The notes under the pieces are model-generated. The model saw only the letters and a list, made by a program, of their open reading frames with translations, had not been told where the DNA came from and ran no database searches. A DNA stretch of 64,000 nt. Origin: Macropodus opercularis (lineage: Eukaryota > Chordata > Actinopteri > Anabantiformes > Osphronemidae). Shown in pieces: positions 37,101 to 47,400 of the stretch (position 1 is its first letter; every line of letters starts with the position of its first letter). The translations under genes were made by a program, and so were the position numbers. Location of the stretch: contig CM061106.1 of assembly GCA_030770545.1 (NCBI GenBank), positions 4,056,001 through 4,120,000 of the forward strand, given 5' to 3'.

Positions 37101-38371
37101 AGTCAGAACCAATTAGCACAGAAAGTTCAGTTTTATCATCTCCATCACAGTCAGCTAGACCTCTGCCTTTCATTTCGCTCTGTATGTATTCACCAGGCAC
37201 TTTCATCAGTGCTGTGCACACTTTGGGGGTGACAACTGCCTCTATTTCAATTCCCTGCTGTTTATCCCATACATTCTTCAAGCTGAGCTTCACTATGTTG
37301 CGACTCACCGTAGTTGGAGCAGCGGAGCCAAATGTGTGAAGAGTAAGCGTTCCTTGTTTAGTAACAGGTAGCTGCAGCTCCTTTACCACATTCTCATGCA
37401 CAAAACTCCCCTGACTGCCTCCATCTAGCAAGCAGCGAACCATCTTCCTGCTTGTGGGTCCTATGACCCATGCCTTTACGGTCTGTAGCAGCACAGTGTT
37501 CTCAATGTCAAGTTTACACTTTCCTGCTTGGGGAATTACTGATGAAATAACAGTGTCAATGTTGGCAGCCGCAGCAGGTGGAGATGCCTCATTTTTCTCA
37601 CAAATAGCTGCATGATGCCTTCCTCCACATGTGGCACATGACTTGGCCTTTGACCTGCAAAACCTGGCGATATGTTTGGTACCCAGACACACGAAGCACC
37701 TGCCGAGCTTCTTCAGTTTTTCCTTACGTTCCGACATTGAGTGGTCTGGACATTTTTCAGATTGGTGTTCAGCGCTATCACAGAACAGGCAGTTTTGCAT
37801 TTTCTGGTCAGCAATGTGTAGTGCAGCTGCAGATGTCATGCTTGGTTTCTTACATTTCACATCATTAGTTGAATATGATTTGCTGCACGTTTTGTTAGCA
37901 GACTGCCTTTCTCTCTGGTTGTATGAGTTCATCATTTGTAAAGTTCTCTCTCGGCTCTGAACCTCTTTCTGCAGGAACTTCAACACATTAGGCACATTCC
38001 ACTCATCAGCATCCCCTCTATGGCGACTGTATTCAAGAGCCATGTCGTCTGGCATCATCTGGAGTAATATTGGGCACAACATACCGCCATAAGTGTCTGA
38101 TACCACTCCCAATGACTCAAGGCTTCTGATTTGGATTTCACAGTCATCATATAATTGCCTTAATGCACTGACATCGGATGATTTCTTTACAGGAGTGAGA
38201 TTCAGAAGCTTTGACATGTGAGCATTTACAATGAGATCTTTCCTTCCAAATCTGCTTTGTAAAATATCAACTGCAGCATCATAGTTGCTGTCTGTCAGTG
38301 TGAGTCCTGCTACAGCCCTTGCAGCTGTTCCAGTAAGGTAAGTTTTCAGGTAGGTAAACTTTTCCTTTTTG
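34144..38371 (-). pseudogene. BEL/Pao gag-pol polyprotein, main segment
   Basis: It has no in-frame stop over about 4.2 kb and would direct reverse transcription and integration in virus-like particles. Residue numbers count from the Met at 38217. Zinc knuckles lie at about 143-206 (CLFCDSAEHQSEKC, CFVCLGTKHIARFC). Pepsin-like protease LLDGGS has Asp at 265. Reverse transcriptase shows ADIKKAF (Asp602) and YVDD (683-686). RNase H shows FCDSSE (Asp866) and WTDS (Asp940). Integrase has an HHCC finger (His1178 and 1183; Cys1213 and 1216) and core residues D1248, D1310 and E1350. The order protease-RT-RNaseH-integrase is that of BEL/Pao. The frame also extends upstream of Met38217 through the gag segment TAARAVAGLTLTDSNYDAAV. 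It stops 7 residues after the catalytic Glu where normal members continue, so it is truncated. Confidence 0.85.
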
Positions 38372-38375
38372 CAAA

Positions 38376-39275
38376 TGTTACAGGCTTCTGACTAGAGTAA
38401 CCTGTTAACAGTGGTGAATTTTCATGTCTCTCTGTCTGTCTGCTGTCTGTCTGTCTGTCTGTCTGCTGTCTGCTACAGGAAAAAGCAGAGGGAGACACGA
38501 GTCGTGTTCTCTTTAGCAGGCCGTTCTTCATCTCTTTATTATACACATATTTCACATGCTGTTATAAATGATACAATATACATTTGAAATCCAATCTCCT
38601 TACAGATTAACCCTGTAGTTTTTAACAGTAGAAGTACAATATCTAAAGGCACACACCTGCACCTCGACAACAGTTTAACAAAGCCAACATGTGGGTTAGC
38701 TAGCACTCTGTCTGCATTACAACATGCTGTAACAGTGATCACGCCACTGGTTAGATCAGCCCATAGCTAAAACATGGTGTAACAAAGGTATTAACATTAG
38801 TAACAACAAACATTCTAAGACACAGTATAACCAGACATGAACCATGGCATTTATACAAACAGGAATAATGCGTCATGCCGCCATTAGCCTCTGTAGCCGC
38901 TACTTCAGCGGTCTTTATGTTAAACCCTGACCAATTCCTCTTAGCCGCTTAAACCTCGACATTCAGAACCTCGAGCAACCTTTTATAGGCTGGTAATGTA
39001 ACTTTACCTATTGCACCAATGCTACTAACCTGTCTGCTACAGGAAAAAGCAGTGGGAGACACGAGTCGTGTTCTCTTTAGCAGCCGTTCTTCATCTGAAG
39101 AGCGCAGCCCGGCAGCACACAACTAGTGCTCACTTTGGTGGACACGCCACCTGGTGGCGTAGTATGGTAACTACATCTACCATGGTACTGGTCAATTTAG
39201 CCCTCTTCACATACAGAACTATAGAATTTATGTTCTCATACCAACAATTGTGACGATCCATTGTTGGGTGTCACA
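38376..39275 (-). mobile_element. 900-bp solo LTR inserted in BEL/Pao gag
   Basis: Read on the - strand, it begins TGTGACACCC at 39275 and ends GCCTGTAACA at 38376. It is flanked by a 4-bp target duplication TTTG (39276-39279 and 38372-38375). A TATAAAAG lies near 38983-38990 and an AATAAAGAG near 38530-38540, both in the - orientation. A segment of about 68 bp (tgctacaggaaaaagcag ... cgagtcgtgttctctttagc) occurs twice inside, at about 38472 and 39037. A (CTGT)n run lies at about 38430-38470. The element may belong to a Gypsy or BEL family; no internal region is present. Confidence 0.85.
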
Positions 39276-39643
39276 CAAAGTGCATTGTTTATATGAATAG
39301 CAGTCTCAAACTGGCTCCAAAACTCCTGCCATACACTTACGTCTCCGCTGAACTTATCAATTTGTAGTTTGGGCAGTCTAACTGTTGGTGTATTTGCACT
39401 ACCATCACTTGACTGAGCAGCAGGCCTTGGGTTACTCACAGTCTCACGTTCTCTGATCACTTGGTGAGCCCGCGATTTCATCTCGATGACGCGGTCTCTG
39501 TATTCCTCTGCGAGTTCAATCTCCGCCTCCATATCACCCAGCGAAGTGTGTTCCTCCACTATGCTGTCCAGCTCACGTAAACTGTCCTCCTTTACTGACA
39601 ACACGCTATCGATCGTGTGCGGGAGATATTTAGTAGAGCACAT
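39276..39643 (-). pseudogene. BEL/Pao gag amino-terminal fragment
   Basis: It shows a charged helical region (SIVEEHTSLGDMEAEIELAE) then LPKLQIDKFSGDVSVWQEFW, the DUF1759-type gag signature. It is cut off from the rest of gag by the LTR that begins at 39275. Confidence 0.8.
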
Positions 39644-40525
39644 CTAATTCTTTTATTGTTACTTTGTTCTGTGTTGATGTTTATTAGATTCCTGTGAATC
39701 GCTCCTCTTTTATTTATTTGTGATTTATATAATTCAGGTGGTCGGGGAGCAGACACAGTCTCAATGGGAGTGTTACAGCTACGAGGGGGTAGCGTCTGTA
39801 GAGAGTCTGCAGAGAGGCGTGTAAGACTGCGACTCTGCGTCCTGGGCTGACCTGCAGCTTCATGAGAAAGAGGCGGAGCCACGCTGCAGAACCACATTCC
39901 TCAGGTGGAGCCACAGGCTCAGACAGGTCCAGACGCTTCATCAGCTCTTTATGGAACCAGGCTTAGACCCAAACTGACCCAACATGGACCCAGTTCAGTC
40001 TGATGCTGTGGACTGAGCTGGTTTCAGTTGGACTGAACCACAAACCCACAGAGCAGACGCTGCTCCTCTCTTTACTCCTCTCACTTTGTTCTGACCACTT
40101 CCTTCTGCTTCTCAGAGCAGCCGACAGAACTGACAGATCCAGAGGTTCTGAGCTTTGTCAGCTGGGTTTAGAGGGACGATGTCATCAACTGGAACCAATC
40201 AGGAGGCAGCAGCTTCCAAACGGACCAATCACAGGACACCACCAGCTGCTCACCCCCCACACAGACGGACTAACACAGTTGGTCCAGTGGTTCTGGCTCC
40301 TCAGTGGGTTTAATCTAGATGCAGGATCCAGTTTTACAGTTTCCAGCTGTTTGTTACCATGGTGACGAGTTTGACTTGGTTTCTTTCCAGCGTTAGAGCT
40401 TGGCTACGTGTAGCTGTGGCTCCTCTGTCATTAGTCATGAAACCAGTTCAGTCAGGTCCACATTCCAGTCAGTCGCTACCAGTTCATGAATGTTCAGAGA
40501 AAACCTGAAACCAGGAAGCAGCTCA
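39644..40525. other. Spacer between the BEL/Pao element and NLR block 2
   Basis: About 39660-39900 may be the leader of the BEL/Pao element. From about 39900 the GC content and vocabulary resemble NLR flank DNA (ccagttcag, tggttctg). It may be the part of the duplicated block that lies before base 1 in copy 1. No gene was recognised. Confidence 0.4.
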
Positions 40526-43500
40526 GTCTAAAGGTCCTGATCTCAGTGAGTCGGTACCAGTGTTCCCAGCAGCAGTGATCCAGCTCAGGCACCTTCAGCT
40601 CCACTGACTGGACTCTTTAATCTGGAGCAGAACCAGGACCCAGAGACTCTGCTGTCACATCACTGCTGTAAGTCTCTGATGCTTTGTTACAGCTTTGATG
40701 GGTTTGAACCTTGTTACTAAATGTTGGCAGGTTCTGAACAGATTGATTTACATGGTTTGATGTGGTGTTTTCTGAGATTCAGCTAAACTCACAATGAAAA
40801 CAGACGTTAACGTGAAGCACAGCAGAAAATATAAATGTAGATTTTAAGGACCTGAGCTTTTGAAACAGATCAAACTATTATATTATAAATGATCATTCAA
40901 AATACCAAAACCTTGTGTTCATGAGCCTGATCAAGACTCTGATCACTTTGTGGGACGTGTTTCTACCAGATGTGTTTGTACTAATGTCACTGATTCCTGA
41001 TGCAACTCTTTGTGTGAATGAAAGCTTCAGGTGCTTTATTCAGATCGTTGTGGTGTTGGTCCAGATCCAACTCTCACTGTTCAACACATCCACCAACCTT
41101 TACTTTTTAGAAAAGCAGTTTCACAGCGATTTATGAAGGTTTTCATATTTTTTGACCATCTATTGGTTCCCTTGTGCTTCTTTAGCCTCGAAAACATTGG
41201 TTTTAATGTATTTAGTTTTGGTCTATTCGCCTTTTTTGGGCGATGGTTCGTTCAGTACTAAAACTTGTCAACAAATAAATGCAAAGCAGATCAAGTCCTA
41301 ACTTCTCTGACTTGTGTGACATTGGCTGAGCATCAGTGAAGGAGCTGCACCGTCTCTCCCAGACGTTGTGATGGAGGCAGCTCCAGCTCCAGTGTCTCTG
41401 GTGTCAATCAGGAAATCACGTCCTCAGATTTGACATCATGTGAAAGGTCTGAAGTAAATATTTCTTCCTGTCGCTGCGTCCAGAGACCATCATCAGCCTC
41501 CCTGCAGACCTGTTGGCTCCAGCATGATGACCAGCACCAACATTAGCTGCTGTTTGTTCCTCATCAGCGTCTTTCCATGGACTTTTCTCCTTCAAGGTGT
41601 CTTCAGTGACAGTAGCATGAACAGCTCCTACACGTCTTGATGTCACTGACTCACCACAGCAGCCTGGTGATGTCATGTTGGTGACGTCTGCAGCCTCTGT
41701 CCTGTCGTATGCATCATGAGGTGCTGACCTCCAGATCTCACCATCTTTGGACTTGAAGGAGTCACTTCTCCACCGGTGACGTCCTCATCAGACGTGTCTG
41801 TGTCTTCTGGATGAAACTCCACGTTGTCTTCCTCCTCAGGAACCTGCTCACCCACATCGCTTTGTTTCTGTGTTTTCTTCCTCATTCTTTGGTTTAAGGC
41901 TTCAGCTGCACAACACTGAGCCTCAGTCCAACCAGTCAGGCTGCATGTTTTCGTAGACACACAGACAAGAAGCTGCAGAAGCAGGAAGTTCATGGCAAAA
42001 ACTAATCGCAGCTGCTGTTTGGTTTCGTGCCGGTGTTGAAATTATTGTAATTTGTTTTGAATGTTTTGTTGTTGAAGTCAGTTCAAATCAAGTGGTTGAT
42101 TCAAAGCCACATGTCAGCAGTGGAGGCTGAAAGACTCACGTCCTCGTTTCTCCTTCTGTGAAGCGCTTTGTGTTTTTATGACACCAGCAGGTGAAACATA
42201 CACATATATTCACAATAAAACATCTGTGAGAATCTAAGAAACAAGACTGACTGACATCAACATGAATATGAAAGTGACAACCAGCCTCCAATGTTAATTG
42301 ATTAGGTTTTTATTTCACAATTAGACCATGAAGCAGTTGGACAGAGTCAGAGCTTTACAGTGGATTTAACACAAGTTCAGCTTCAAGGCTTCAGCTGCAC
42401 AACACAGAGACTCAGTCCAACCAGTCAGTTGCATGTTTTCACACACACAGATTCTTGGAAGTGACTGAAATGGAAACATCCAAATCTGCTTCATGTTCCT
42501 CTGAATCTGTCACAGTAAACAACACACAGCGAAGAGAGAAAATCACTAATATGTATATACATATGTAGTTGTTACAGAGATTCCTCACCGAGAGGATTCA
42601 GTCAAACACAGCACTGAGATTCAAAATAATACAAATGATTTATTTCACATAAGTGGTGTAAAGATAAACACACGCCAAGAACTTTCCATATGTGGGAGAG
42701 AACATCCTGTTGTTGCCAACACAAGGGTTCAAATCCTGGACACAGAAACTCTGTAAACTCATGGCCTGACTGTCTTACTTCATGCCTGCACTTATGAAAA
42801 CCTATTCCTGTTAATACATTCATCCTATACATTCTGAGCATATTATTACACACATTTTCCACTACACATACATGAAATAAATCTAATTATTATTCATACT
42901 CATTTACAGGAGCACAAAGTCATTGTCATTAAGATTATTTATTTTCAGATGTGAATATTGTTTGTCATATGTATATACATACATGGAATAAATCAGATTA
43001 TTATTGGTACTGCATCACTATGGTCATTTACAGGAGCACAGACTCATTGGTACTGATGTGTCAGGTGTAAATATAGTTTGAACAGCAGAGCATCCTTTGC
43101 CTTGTTTGCTAACTACAGTAACGAACCATCGCTGGGATCTTATTGTGAAAATCTGCTGCTGCTTCCTGTCCAGCTACGGCGTCGTGACTCTTTGCTGATG
43201 GGTTTCACACCAACAGTTGTCTGTTGTTGGCTTTTCTGAAACAACATGAAGCAACTGTGTCAACACATTTAGTTCACTTTAGTTTACGCCACCTGCTGCT
43301 GGACTCAGAACATTACACTTCTCTTCAGGGCTGGTTCACACATCACAGCCTGTAACAAAGTTCCTACTGGGTCAAAGCTCCAGGACGTGTTTGTTGGTCT
43401 ATCAGGCCTTCGTTTGGATCCTCTGTCTATCAGGCTGGAGGCTAAATTCTACAGTCTGAGCAGAGAATGAAGGACTTTCATTGTGGGGAGTGAATGTTTG

Positions 43501-44454
43501 CTGATGCTGCTCTGCTTCAGTAGCTAAACAGCCATGAACAGCGTCTGATTGATGGATGCTGTGTTTGCTGTGAGTTGACTGTTTCTCTGTCTTCTAGCTT
43601 TGTTCTCTGGTGACGTGTTCACTGCTGTTGACTTCAGGCAGCTGCACCTCTGCAGTTGCTCGTAATCCAGACTCTGACCATGTTTTACAACAAAATAACT
43701 CTGGGAGACAGTATTTTTCCCAAATAGCTCATCGCTCCCTGTAAATGATTCAAAAACTGTTGTTAATGCTTCTCGACGTTCTCTGTACTGAGACTGATCA
43801 AACCAAGCAGCTGCTGAAATGACTGTTTCCATGAATCTCCTCCTCCTGCAGCTTCTCTGTGTGTGGTGTTAAATGTGTAGCTTGACTGGTTGGACTGAGT
43901 CTCAGCGTCGTGCAGCTGAAACCCTGAAGGCTGAGAGTCTCCATGCTGACAACACTAAACGTACTCTGTCACGTTTCAGCTGATCTCTCTGCTGGTGAAC
44001 GCATCAGACATTCTCTGCATTTCTTACATAGTGTATCAATGAATCTTCCTTTTGTTTGCTTCTTCTTTTCCAAGTTTAATGAAACGTTTTAACAGGAAAA
44101 CACACGTTTAACCAGTTTAACTCCCTGAACAGGCTCCATGCACAGAAAAGTCAACACGGACGTCAGCGTCAGTTACTGTCCTCACTGACTGGGACTGAAT
44201 CCGTCTGGAGAATCTGACTATGGCCACAATGGTCCAGCACTGCAACAGTCACATTAGGAGGCTGTAGCTGGTTTGTCTTTACTCGGGGAGACGTGTTTGA
44301 CTTTTAAAGGCAGCAAATATGAACCAGAGAAGAAGAGACGACCAGGAGCAGCTGATATTTGACTAATGATTAAGGAGGATTTCAGTTGATGCAGGTGAAT
44401 GATTTGTGTTTGTCTCCACATGAAGGTAAAAAGTGTGTGTGAGCTGATGTGGAC
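40526..44454 (+). other. 5' flank of NLR2
   Basis: This matches 1-2519, with an extra segment of about 600 bp at about 41280-41890. A probable untranslated exon ends at 40667 with gtaagt. Cassettes of the LTGWTE type recur near 41893-41993 and 42388-42428 (- strand) and 43826-43930 (+ strand). Confidence 0.55.
41673..41993 (-). CDS. Possible small secreted protein exon, unidentified
   Basis: The 106-codon frame starts with a signal-peptide-like MNFLLLQLLVCVSTKTC, then SLTGWTEAQCCAAEALNQ. A basic then acidic tract follows (RMRKKTQKQSD, VPEEEDNVEFHPEDTDTSDE). It lies in the segment that copy 1 lacks, apart from its first 35 codons, which have a broken counterpart near 864-960. Related pieces occur five more times in the two NLR flanks on both strands. 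A donor-like ggtgagc inside (about 41850) suggests the true exon may end earlier. No family was recognised, and it could be a dead gene relic. Confidence 0.3.
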   Translation of the reverse strand: MNFLLLQLLVCVSTKTCSLTGWTEAQCCAAEALNQRMRKKTQKQSDVGEQVPEEEDNVEFHPEDTDTSDEDVTGGEVTPSSPKMVRSGGQHLMMHTTGQRLQTSPT

Positions 44455-47400
44455 ATGAATCAGTGTGAGGACAGAGAGGAGGGAGCCCCTCCCTCTAAAA
44501 CCACTCTGTGTGGGGACCATGAGAGCCAGACCAAAGCTCAGAGGTGAGATGACTGAGACCATCTGATGATTCTGTCTCCAAGTCACACACACTGTTTAAG
44601 ATTCACTATTATTGGTCATTGATGAAGGAAACGTCCACTGAATATGTGAGAGTCACTAAGTTGTTTTTCTATCAGGTCCCATCAGAGAAAAGAATCTGCT
44701 GAAGCTGGACCTGAACCCAGTTGTGTGTCCTACAAGAGCAACGACTCAAAGGAGGATATTATTAACTTTAAAGACCAACCTGCATCAAAGTCAAAGTGAG
44801 TTGTTGTCAGTTTGAACCTGTTACAAACTCAAACGCAGATGAAGAGCAGGATGTCGACGTCTTTATTAATCACACAATTCAACAACAGAAAACTGGGCAG
44901 AGGTACTAGGAACAAAAGAACAAAAGCTTGACAATAACTATAAACAGATAATCACAGCAGCTAGGCTGGAAAACACATGATCAATTTTGAAAATGCTACA
45001 AACTAACGATCACTAATTAACTACACAAAGACTTACTGTACGATACCAAAGATAGAGGCCGGGGGACGTGGACAGATATGGAGCGACTCACTAGCAACGA
45101 CTGCTAGAGAACCCAAATACAAGGAACATAACAAGACACAGGTGTAACAAATCAAGACAAGAACAAAATCCAACAAAGAAGAAGAAGAAGAAGAAAAAAT
45201 GGACAGAGTCCATGAGACATTAGTCAGGCTTGGTCTGACTAACGTCTCTGACTCGCTGCTCACATCAAGCATCACTTCATGGACCTTTACCTTGTGTGTG
45301 TCTCTGTGTGGACTCACATCATGTGAGCTCATTCTTCATGGTTCCTCCACAGAGTGGACCAGCAGAGCTCAGAGGTTCCCAGTGGTCAGTCTGCCCAGCA
45401 GCACCAAACACACCAGGACTCCACGTTTATGAAGCAGGAGGAGCTGGCTGACTGTCTGCAGTGCAGTAAGATCCTATTAACATTTAACATCACAGTCAAG
45501 CATTTAGATTTAAAATGATATTTAATGACATTAAACTACCTGAATCAGTATTTTTATTATTATTTTTTTTTGTTCATTCAGGAGCCTCTGCTCCAGTTTG
45601 TCAGCCTCAACTTAAATCTCAGCTGCAGCAGAAGTTCCAGTGTGTGTTTGAAGGCATCGCTACAGCAGGAAACCCAACCCTTCTGAACCAGATCTACACA
45701 GAGCTCTACATCACAGAGGGAGGGACTGGAGAGGTCAACCATGAACATGAGGTCAGACAGATTGAAGCAGCCTCCAGGAAACCACACAGAGCAGAAACAA
45801 CCATCAGACTAGAAGACGTCTTTAAAGGCTCAGCTGGAAGAGATGGACCCATCAGAACCGTGGTGACCAAGGGAGTGGCTGGCGTTGGGAAAACAGTCCT
45901 GACACAGAAGTTCACTCTGGACTGGGCTGAAGGCAAAGCCAACCAGGACGTACACTTCACGTTTCCATTCACCTTCAGAGAGCTGAACGTGCTGAAAGAG
46001 CAAAAGTTCAGCTTGGTGGAACTTGTTCATCACTTCTTCACTGGAACCAAAACAGCAGGAATCTGCAGCTTTGAACAGTTCCAGGTCGTGTTCATCTTGG
46101 ACGGTCTGGATGAGAGTCGACTTCCTCTGGACTTCCACCAGACTGAAACCCTGACTGATGTCACAGAGTCCACCTCAGTGGATGTGCTGCTGACAAACCT
46201 CATCAGGGGGAACCTGCTTCCCTCTGCTCGCCTCTGGATCACCACACGACCTGCAGCAGCCAATCAGATCCCTCCTGGGTGTGTTGACATGGTGACAGAG
46301 GTCAGAGGGTTCACTGACCCACAGAAGGAGCAGTACTTCAGGAAGAGGTTCAGAGATGAGCAGCAGGCCACAACCATCATCTCCCACGTCAAGACATCAC
46401 GAAGCCTCCACATCATGTGTCACATCCCAGTCTTCTGCTGGATCACTGCTACGGTTCTGGAGGATCTGCTGAGAACCAGAGAGGGAGGAGAGCTGCCCAA
46501 GACCCTGACTGAGATGTACATCCACTTCCTGGTGGTTCAGACCAAAGTGAAGAACATCAAGTACGATGGAGGAGCTGAGACAGATCCACACTGGACTAAA
46601 AAGAGCAGGGAGATGATTGAGTCTCTGGGAAAAGTGGCTTTTGAGCAGCTGCAGAAAGGAAACCTGATCTTCTACCAGTCAGACCTGACAGAGTGTGGCA
46701 TCGATGTCAGAGCAGCCTCAGTTTACTCAGGAGTGTTCACACAGGTCTTTAGAGAGGAGAGAGGACTGTACCAGGACAAGGTGTTCTGCTTCGTCCATCT
46801 GAGTGTTCAGGAGTTTCTGGCTTCTCTTCACGTCCATCTGACCTTCATCAACTCTGGAGTCAATCTGCTGTCACAGCAACAATCAACGTCCTGGTCAGAA
46901 GTACATAGACAGAAAATAAGGTTCTACCAGAACGCTGTGGACCAGACCTTACAGAGTCCAAATGGACACCTGGACCTGTTCCTCCGCTTCCTCCTCGGTC
47001 TTTCACTGCAGACCAATCAGAGTCTACTACAAGGTCTGATGACCCAGACAGGAAGTAGCTCACAGACCAATCAGAAAACAGTCCAGTACATCAAGGAGAA
47101 GCTCAGTAAGGATCTGCCTGCAGAGAGAAGCATCAACCTGTTCCACTGTCTGAATGAACTGAATGATGGTTCTCTAGTGGAGCAGATCCAACAGAACCTG
47201 AGATCAGGACGTCTCTCCACACATGAACTGTCTCCTGCTCAGTGGTCGGCTCTGGTCTTCATCTTACTGTCATCAGAAGAAGATCTGGACGTGTTTGACC
47301 TGAGGAAATACTCTGGTTCAGAGGAGGCTCTGCTGAGGCTGCTGCCAGTCGTCAAAGCCTCCAACAAAGCTGTGTAAGTCCTCACATGACTGAAATGTGT

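Larger units (their letters stand above)
34144..39643 (-). mobile_element. BEL/Pao retrotransposon, 3'-truncated, gag split by a solo LTR
   Basis: The element lies on the - strand. Its gag opens at 39643 (MCSTKYLPHTIDSVLSVKED) and continues to the LTR insertion at 39275. Gag resumes at 38371 and runs into pol without a break. Excluding the 900-bp LTR and one 4-bp duplication, the remaining 4596 nt is a multiple of three, so the original reading frame was a single gag-pol frame. It ends at 34144 just after the integrase glutamate, so the integrase tail and 3' LTR are missing. No 5' LTR was delimited upstream of 39643, although AATAAA-like sequence occurs near 39710 on the - strand. Confidence 0.85.
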
